Position numbers and translations under genes: made by a program | The notes under the pieces: generated by a model | What the model saw: only the letters and a program-made list of their open reading frames with translations | What the model was told of the DNA's origin: nothing | Databases searched by the model: none | In this document: positions 14,491 to 18,424 of the stretch, piece after piece | Layout: each line of letters begins with the position of its first letter | Position numbering within the stretch: the first letter of the stretch is position 1 | Assembly (NCBI GenBank): GCA_017516785.1 | Contig: JAFXAV010000061.1 | Location: forward strand, 1-18,424 | Reading direction: 5' to 3' | Length of the DNA: 18,424 nt | Source of the DNA: Oscillospiraceae bacterium | GTDB lineage: Bacteria > Bacillota_A > Clostridia > Oscillospirales > Oscillospiraceae

Positions 14491-14519
14491 ATCGTATCTG
14501 CCATAAGTCACGCTGTCAA
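14491..14519 (-). promoter_or_regulatory. Integrase promoter
   Basis: On the minus strand a perfect TTGACA (14519-14514), 17 bases, TACGAT (14496-14491), giving a leader of about 130 bases before the integrase start. Confidence 0.6.
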
Positions 14520-14531
14520 GCAGGCAAAATT

Positions 14532-14625
14532 AAGAGTCGACTTATCTTGACTCTTTCGTCTTCTACGAAAATTTTACCGTGCTCTATAGCGATTTTTAAT
14601 CGTGCAGCCGATCCGGAGGGGATCG
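14532..14625. repeat. Cluster of four short palindromes upstream of the integrase
   Basis: Four perfect inverted repeats in under 100 bases: AAGAGTC-N10-GACTCTT (14532-14555); TTTCGT-N5-ACGAAA (14554-14570), which shares two bases with the first; CGATT-TTT-AATCG (14590-14602); and CGATCC-N5-GGATCG (14609-14625). They lie in the 402-base gap between the integrase and amidase genes, which has no credible ORF. Such clusters can be attP arms, an oriT or regulatory hairpins; nothing decides between these. Confidence 0.5.
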
Positions 14626-14686
14626 TTACCCAGAACATCTTTGTTCGCCGGGGGTTGGGGAGGGAGACTCAACAAGCAGAAAAATA

Positions 14687-14726
14687 CACCCGTTCCGCTG
14701 TGCGGTTCGGGTGATTTTTCGTGTTT
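14687..14726. terminator. Terminator after the amidase gene
   Basis: CACCCG...CGGGTG with an inner CCGC/GCGG forms an interrupted hairpin. It has AAAAATA on one side and ATTTTTC on the other, so it can act in both directions. It lies about 30 bases past the amidase stop. Confidence 0.75.
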
Positions 14727-14756
14727 GTGGGTACACAAGCATTGCTTGCACCGTTA

Positions 14757-15347
14757 CTATTTCTCAGCTACATCGCGCTTAAACTGTTTCCAGGCATCTT
14801 CGTGGGTGACAAAGTAGAGCGGGCATTGTTTTCCGGTAATGTCGTAGTGCCGGATCACATCGTTGCTGTCCAGATCACAGACATCGAGGAGCCAAGCAGT
14901 GAGCTTTACCAAGGACTGATAGCTTGCGTCGGTGAACTTGCCGGACTCGTCCGGGTGACAGACTTCAATAGAAATAGTGTCCTTATTCCGGTGATTGCTG
15001 GCAGAGGATTTTTCGTGCAGGGGGATGCACTGGATGATCTCGCCTTTCAGTCCGATGACAAAGTGGGAACTGACATCAGAAGAGGGATTTGCATAGTAGT
15101 CCCGGTTTTGCTGAGCGGTGGAACCGGGATTGCCCACATAGTGGATCACAATATCCCTGATGCCCTCCAGATAGACACCACGGCGGGAGTCACCGTCCAC
15201 TTTGATAATTTGCTGGTCGATCCAGTCTGGAATCGGTGTGGCTGCCAGTTCAAAAACCTTTTCTCTTGGGATGATTTCGTTCTGATATACATGCCATCCC
15301 ACCACCAGAAGCACCAGAAGCAGAATAAATCTAAAAAATCGCTTCAT
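14757..15347 (-). CDS. Membrane-anchored N-acetylmuramoyl-L-alanine amidase (Amidase_2/PGRP fold)
   Basis: 196 residues. Residues 5-18 are a hydrophobic segment after MKR (FRFILLLVLLVVGW), a signal-anchor placing the domain outside the membrane. The amidase_2 zinc site of T7-lysozyme type is complete: H69 (IVIHYVG), H167 (IRHYDITGKQCP) and C175, with the catalytic K173. The family core NRDYYANPSSDVSSHFVIGLKG is split here as NRDYYANP and SSHFVIGLKGEIIQ. It would cut the amide between muramic acid and the stem peptide. The start lies 3 bases after the permease stop, so it is the last gene of the sigma/ABC operon. A wall hydrolase in an ABC-export operon is unusual; it could equally have immunity or signalling roles. 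Confidence 0.88.
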   Translation of the reverse strand: MKRFFRFILLLVLLVVGWHVYQNEIIPREKVFELAATPIPDWIDQQIIKVDGDSRRGVYLEGIRDIVIHYVGNPGSTAQQNRDYYANPSSDVSSHFVIGLKGEIIQCIPLHEKSSASNHRNKDTISIEVCHPDESGKFTDASYQSLVKLTAWLLDVCDLDSNDVIRHYDITGKQCPLYFVTHEDAWKQFKRDVAEK

Positions 15348-15350
15348 AAC

Positions 15351-16598
15351 TTACAGCACCTGCTTTGTTTTGTACTCCCGGTACATGATGGGAATGAGCA
15401 GGATCGTCAGCAGAATGTACAGAGGGATGCACAGATCCACTGTACGGTACACCTTGCCGAAAACGGTAATCAGATTGAAGGTTCCCAGATGCTGATAGAA
15501 CTCAAGCAGGCTCACCGGCATCAGATTGACCACCACATCCAGCCAATCTGCCATTCCCTGCAGGAAGGAGGGGATGAACATGATGACAAAGGGAGTGGTT
15601 ACCGCAATGACAGCGGATTTTGTTTTTGCGGAGATGTACATGGTCAGCGCTGCCAGGAACAGATTGCCAATATAGCCGCAGAACATGGCCAGTATCCAAG
15701 CCTGCCACATGGTAATGTTGTAGAGGGATTTCCATACACGAAGCTGAACCACGCAGCCTGCACCCTCAAAACCCAGATAACCAAGAGTGAAGAAGCTGTA
15801 GATCAGCATGGCAATCCAGTAGATTACGGTGACCAGCAGCAAGCCCGCCTTGATCTTTGTAGCGGTTGCCTTGGTTCTGCCATGGAGGGTCGAGAAGTAG
15901 ACGGCATCGGCCTTCCACTTGAATTCGTTGGAGAAAATACCTGCCATCACAAAGCCGAGAATCAGGATGCCCAGCATGGGGATGAAGCCGAGATTTTCCA
16001 GAAGCTGATACCAGCCGTCATGGTAGTCAAAGTAGAAAGGTGTTTCCAATGCTTCGTACTGACCGATGATGTATTCCTTTTCTTTTTCAGAGTAAAGGCT
16101 ATAACCAACATCATTCTTGTCATTCAGCCAGTTTTTGACCTGCTTGATTCGGTTGGCATAGAAGGTTTCTTCGCTGATAACAGAAACTGCATCGGCAGTA
16201 TAGTAATCATAGGACCGGAATCCGGCAGCATAGGAGCGATTGATCAATTCACGGATCGGATCAAAGCCCTGCTTCCATCCAAACGCAATATCGCTTTTCT
16301 GGGCATTCTTGGATTGTCCTTCGGGAGTGCCATTGATTCTGGCATTTTCCTGAACCACTTTTGTCAGTGTTTCCTGGTCCAGATAGCCTTCCCATTCGTT
16401 CTGTGCTTCCTGCATTTTATGAATGGCAGAAAGGCCCGTTTCCTGTTCGCCCTGTTCGTTTATCCATTCCGTGCCAACGTTCAATGCACCGGTGGTAGCC
16501 AGCCAGCAGGACAGCACCACAACCAGAGCGTAGAGAATCAGCGCGATCTTGCCGCCGAAAGAGCCGAAGATCTTTTTAAGTTCATACCGTACCATCAT
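15351..16598 (-). CDS. ABC-2 type transporter permease
   Basis: 415-residue integral membrane protein, partner of the upstream ATPase. One helix near residues 17-35 (ALILYALVVVLSCWLA) is followed by a large, polar extracytoplasmic region of about 150 residues, then about five more helices (for example LGFIPMLGILILGFVMAGIF, LLLVTVIYWIAMLIYSFFTLG and IPLYILLTILLIPIMY). This layout matches ABC-2 permeases of lantibiotic/bacitracin-type exporters. The start ATG-ATG at 16598/16595 overlaps the last 17 bases of the ATPase gene and has AGGT upstream; the longer frame to 16697 lies inside the ATPase gene and is rejected. The substrate is unknown. Confidence 0.85.
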   Translation of the reverse strand: MMVRYELKKIFGSFGGKIALILYALVVVLSCWLATTGALNVGTEWINEQGEQETGLSAIHKMQEAQNEWEGYLDQETLTKVVQENARINGTPEGQSKNAQKSDIAFGWKQGFDPIRELINRSYAAGFRSYDYYTADAVSVISEETFYANRIKQVKNWLNDKNDVGYSLYSEKEKEYIIGQYEALETPFYFDYHDGWYQLLENLGFIPMLGILILGFVMAGIFSNEFKWKADAVYFSTLHGRTKATATKIKAGLLLVTVIYWIAMLIYSFFTLGYLGFEGAGCVVQLRVWKSLYNITMWQAWILAMFCGYIGNLFLAALTMYISAKTKSAVIAVTTPFVIMFIPSFLQGMADWLDVVVNLMPVSLLEFYQHLGTFNLITVFGKVYRTVDLCIPLYILLTILLIPIMYREYKTKQVL

Positions 16599-17469
16599 CG
16601 TTACCTGCACTTTCTCCGAAGTAATAGAGGAACGCATCCTCCAGGGTAGTCTCCACTTCCATTGCGGCAGAATGGGGGCAAGTGATGGACAGCACACGCA
16701 GTTCTGCGCCGCCGGGGACGGTCTTGATGTTGGAAACCTTATAGGCTCTCAGATAGGCATCGATCTGTGCCTTAGGAACGGAGAAGGTCCAGACCCGTTC
16801 GGGCATGGAGTGGACCACCTCGCTGGCTGTGCCGGACAGAGTAATGCAGCCATCCTTCATCAGCAGGATCTCATTGGCGATGTACTCAATATCCGAAACG
16901 ATGTGGGTGGACAGCAGCACGATCCGGTCACCGGACAGTTCACTGATCAGATTACGGAAACGAATACGCTCGCTGGGGTCAAGACCGGCAGTAGGCTCGT
17001 CCAGAATCAGAATCTTCGGATCATTCAGCATAGCCTGTGCGATACCGGCACGGCGCTTCATACCGCCGGAAAGATTTTTCATTTTCTTGTGCCGGGCACG
17101 GAAAAGGCCAACCTGCTTCAGTAGTTCCTTGACCCGTTCCTTTGCCGCAGCGGGGCGGATGCCCTTGATGGATGCAATGTACATCAGATAGTCATAGATG
17201 GAGAAGTCAGGATAGTATCCGAAGTCCTGGGGCAGATAGCCCAGAAGCTTGCGGTACTGGCCGTCCATCTTGAATACATCCTGCCCATCCCAAAGGATCT
17301 CACCATCAGTAGGCTTGATGAGGGTGGTCAGCATTCGCATCAAAGTGGTCTTGCCTGCGCCGTTGACGCCCAGCAGACCGTAGACACCATTGGTCATGGT
17401 GAAGCTCACCCGGTCAACTGCCCGGAATGAGCCGAATTCTTTTGTAAGGTCGCAAATGGTTAATTCCAT
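16582..17469 (-). CDS. ABC transporter ATP-binding protein
   Basis: 295 residues, cytoplasmic ATPase of the ABC-2 exporter. Walker A GVNGAGKT (34-41), Q-loop PQDFGYYPDFS, signature LSGGMKRR (133-140), Walker B ILILDEPTAGLD (about 153-164) and H-loop H189 (STHIVSD) are all intact. About 80 residues follow the core, as in BcrA/CcmA-type subunits. The ATG at 17469 follows GGGAGGT; an earlier in-frame start (17487) overlaps that site. It overlaps the upstream membrane-protein gene by 10 bases and the permease gene by 17 bases. Confidence 0.95.
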   Translation of the reverse strand: MELTICDLTKEFGSFRAVDRVSFTMTNGVYGLLGVNGAGKTTLMRMLTTLIKPTDGEILWDGQDVFKMDGQYRKLLGYLPQDFGYYPDFSIYDYLMYIASIKGIRPAAAKERVKELLKQVGLFRARHKKMKNLSGGMKRRAGIAQAMLNDPKILILDEPTAGLDPSERIRFRNLISELSGDRIVLLSTHIVSDIEYIANEILLMKDGCITLSGTASEVVHSMPERVWTFSVPKAQIDAYLRAYKVSNIKTVPGGAELRVLSITCPHSAAMEVETTLEDAFLYYFGESAGNDDGTV

Positions 17470-18188
17470 GAAGGTTGTACCTCCCATGTTCTATTGATTG
17501 TTTTCTGTCCTTTCCGGAGGCTGAAGCCCATGAAGACGAAAGAAATCGTCAGCAGGAACATCCACACCGGGACAGAGATTGCGTTATACACAGCATCGTT
17601 CAGAACCACCAGAGTCCAAAGACCCGTCCAGACGGAGCAGAGCAGAATGGAGAATGCTTTGGAATTGTTGCGTCCGCCGTAGAGAGTCTGGAAGCAGATG
17701 CCGCAGGCCACATTGAAGGGCAGCAGAAACTGGATCAGCAGTTCCATGACGGTCACCCGGGCAAAGAAGGATGCACCGATGAAGAATGCGGTGAGGAGCA
17801 GCAGATCCACTCCGGCAAAGAGGGTCAGCCGGGCGGCATAGACCTGCCGAAGGGTGTAGAAGGTGGTTCCTTCCACTTCCATGGCATCATAGGTGCGGTT
17901 CTTCCAGAGTTCCGGCAGGATCAGGATCACAAACAGCGGTGCGGCAATGCCCAGACTGCGGCGAATATACAAAGCACCCTCCATCTGGTTCAAAAGCAGG
18001 CACACGGTAAACAGCAACACAGCCTGTGCCGCCCACCAGACCTTTTTGATATACTTGCTCTGCTGATACAGAAATTCAGCGGAAGTCAAGGTTTGCTCAG
18101 CTTCTTCGGCAGCAAAGGCCGCTTTGGAAACGGCAATGGTTTTCTGCAATTTGGCTTCATCAATGGGAAGATCAAATGAATACATCAT
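17460..18188 (-). CDS. Six-helix membrane protein between sigma factor and ABC genes
   Basis: 242 residues: a charged cytoplasmic N-terminal arm (about 1-47, LPIDEAKLQKTIAVSKAAF), then six probable membrane helices near 50-67, 79-95, 124-144, 150-166, 178-197 and 209-225. No catalytic motif is visible and I recognise no named family. Its place directly after a sigma-factor gene, with an ATGA-type overlap, makes it a candidate anti-sigma factor, sensor, or second transport subunit. The six-helix layout is unlike a classical single-pass anti-sigma protein. AAAGGAGG precedes the ATG. Confidence 0.8.
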   Translation of the reverse strand: MMYSFDLPIDEAKLQKTIAVSKAAFAAEEAEQTLTSAEFLYQQSKYIKKVWWAAQAVLLFTVCLLLNQMEGALYIRRSLGIAAPLFVILILPELWKNRTYDAMEVEGTTFYTLRQVYAARLTLFAGVDLLLLTAFFIGASFFARVTVMELLIQFLLPFNVACGICFQTLYGGRNNSKAFSILLCSVWTGLWTLVVLNDAVYNAISVPVWMFLLTISFVFMGFSLRKGQKTINRTWEVQPSWN

Positions 18189-18424
18189 GGCAATTCCTCC
18201 TTTCCTAAGTAACCGGCCAGTAATTCCTTGGCCCGTTTGATTCGGTATTTCACCAGTGGCAATCCGATGTTTAGAATTTTGGCGATCTCTTTCTGCTTTA
18301 CCTCCTGGAAGAAAAACAGAATGGTCACTTCGCGTAATTCCGTGGGTAGCTTTTCCAATGCTTGATGTACATCCAACCGCAGATCCAGCGGTTCCATTTC
18401 AAGAATTGGTTCATCAGGTAGTTC
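18185..18424 (-). CDS. ECF-type sigma-70 factor, C-terminal part (cut by window edge)
   Basis: 79 residues visible, open to the window end, so the N-terminal sigma-2 region lies outside. The visible part is region 4: VHQALEKLPTELREVTILFFF then the HTH VKQKEIAKILNIGLPLVKYRIKRAKELLAG, which contacts -35 elements. The stop TGA overlaps the next ATG. As first visible gene of the five-gene operon it probably drives that operon and perhaps its own promoter. ATG 18397 is internal to the frame, not the start. Confidence 0.88.
   Translation of the reverse strand, partial: ELPDEPILEMEPLDLRLDVHQALEKLPTELREVTILFFFQEVKQKEIAKILNIGLPLVKYRIKRAKELLAGYLGKEELP

Noticed and set aside
14721..16649. 642-residue plus-strand reading frame
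   Set aside because: Antisense across the amidase and permease genes, both of which have family motifs or proper topology.
12958..18424. Second attachment site (repeat of the tRNA-Gln 3' end) within the window
   Set aside because: Scanning for the T-arm and acceptor sequence found no further copy, so no element right end can be called here.
1..18424. CRISPR array, transposase or rRNA genes
   Set aside because: No regularly spaced repeats, no transposase motifs and no rRNA sequence were seen on either strand.

Overview
The window looks like chromosomal DNA from a moderately GC-rich Clostridia-type Firmicute, most likely a gut Oscillospiraceae/Ruminococcaceae-like anaerobe. The grounds are strong AGGAGG-type ribosome binding sites, a T-box leader before metG, a long PPi-dependent phosphofructokinase next to a class II aldolase, a TIGR00282/YmdB-type phosphodiesterase, and at the left edge an inverted-repeat intergenic element of the kind scattered through such genomes. 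The placement is inference; there is no rRNA marker here.

Left part (1-5.2 kb), housekeeping: an inverted-repeat element (about 6-117), ymdB (+), a convergent methionyl-tRNA synthetase gene (metG, -) under a T-box leader with an apparent AUG specifier, and divergently the peptide chain release factor 3 gene (prfC, +). prfC is preceded by a seven-codon reading frame ending Pro-Pro-stop. Next (5.2-6.7 kb) is an AT-richer accessory-looking gene whose C-terminal part resembles SUKH (SMI1/KNR4) domains. Its promoter carries a perfect 12-bp palindrome between -35 and -10.

Middle (6.7-9.8 kb), glycolysis: PPi-fructose-6-phosphate phosphotransferase (pfp, -) and class II fructose-bisphosphate aldolase (fba, +) are divergently transcribed and catalyse consecutive steps. 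Then (9.77-10.6 kb) a small cassette of one unknown protein and two XRE-type regulators lies between two almost identical terminator hairpins. A DUF5662-type protein and a cytoplasmic GH13 glycosidase follow as a two-gene operon (10.7-12.9 kb).

Right part (12.9-18.4 kb), probable integrated element: a tRNA-Gln(CUG) gene with its own promoter and terminator is followed by a Tn916-type tyrosine integrase reading towards it. A 400-base non-coding stretch with four short palindromes comes next. Then a leftward operon runs in from beyond the right edge: ECF-type sigma factor (partial), six-helix membrane protein, ABC ATPase, ABC-2 permease and a membrane-anchored zinc amidase. Overlapping stops and starts tie these genes together, suggesting a sigma-controlled envelope-stress or antimicrobial-peptide response module that includes a wall hydrolase.

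The most interesting candidates are the sigma/6TM/ABC/amidase operon, the prfC leader peptide, the cassette between twin terminators, and the SUKH-like fusion gene with its palindromic operator.
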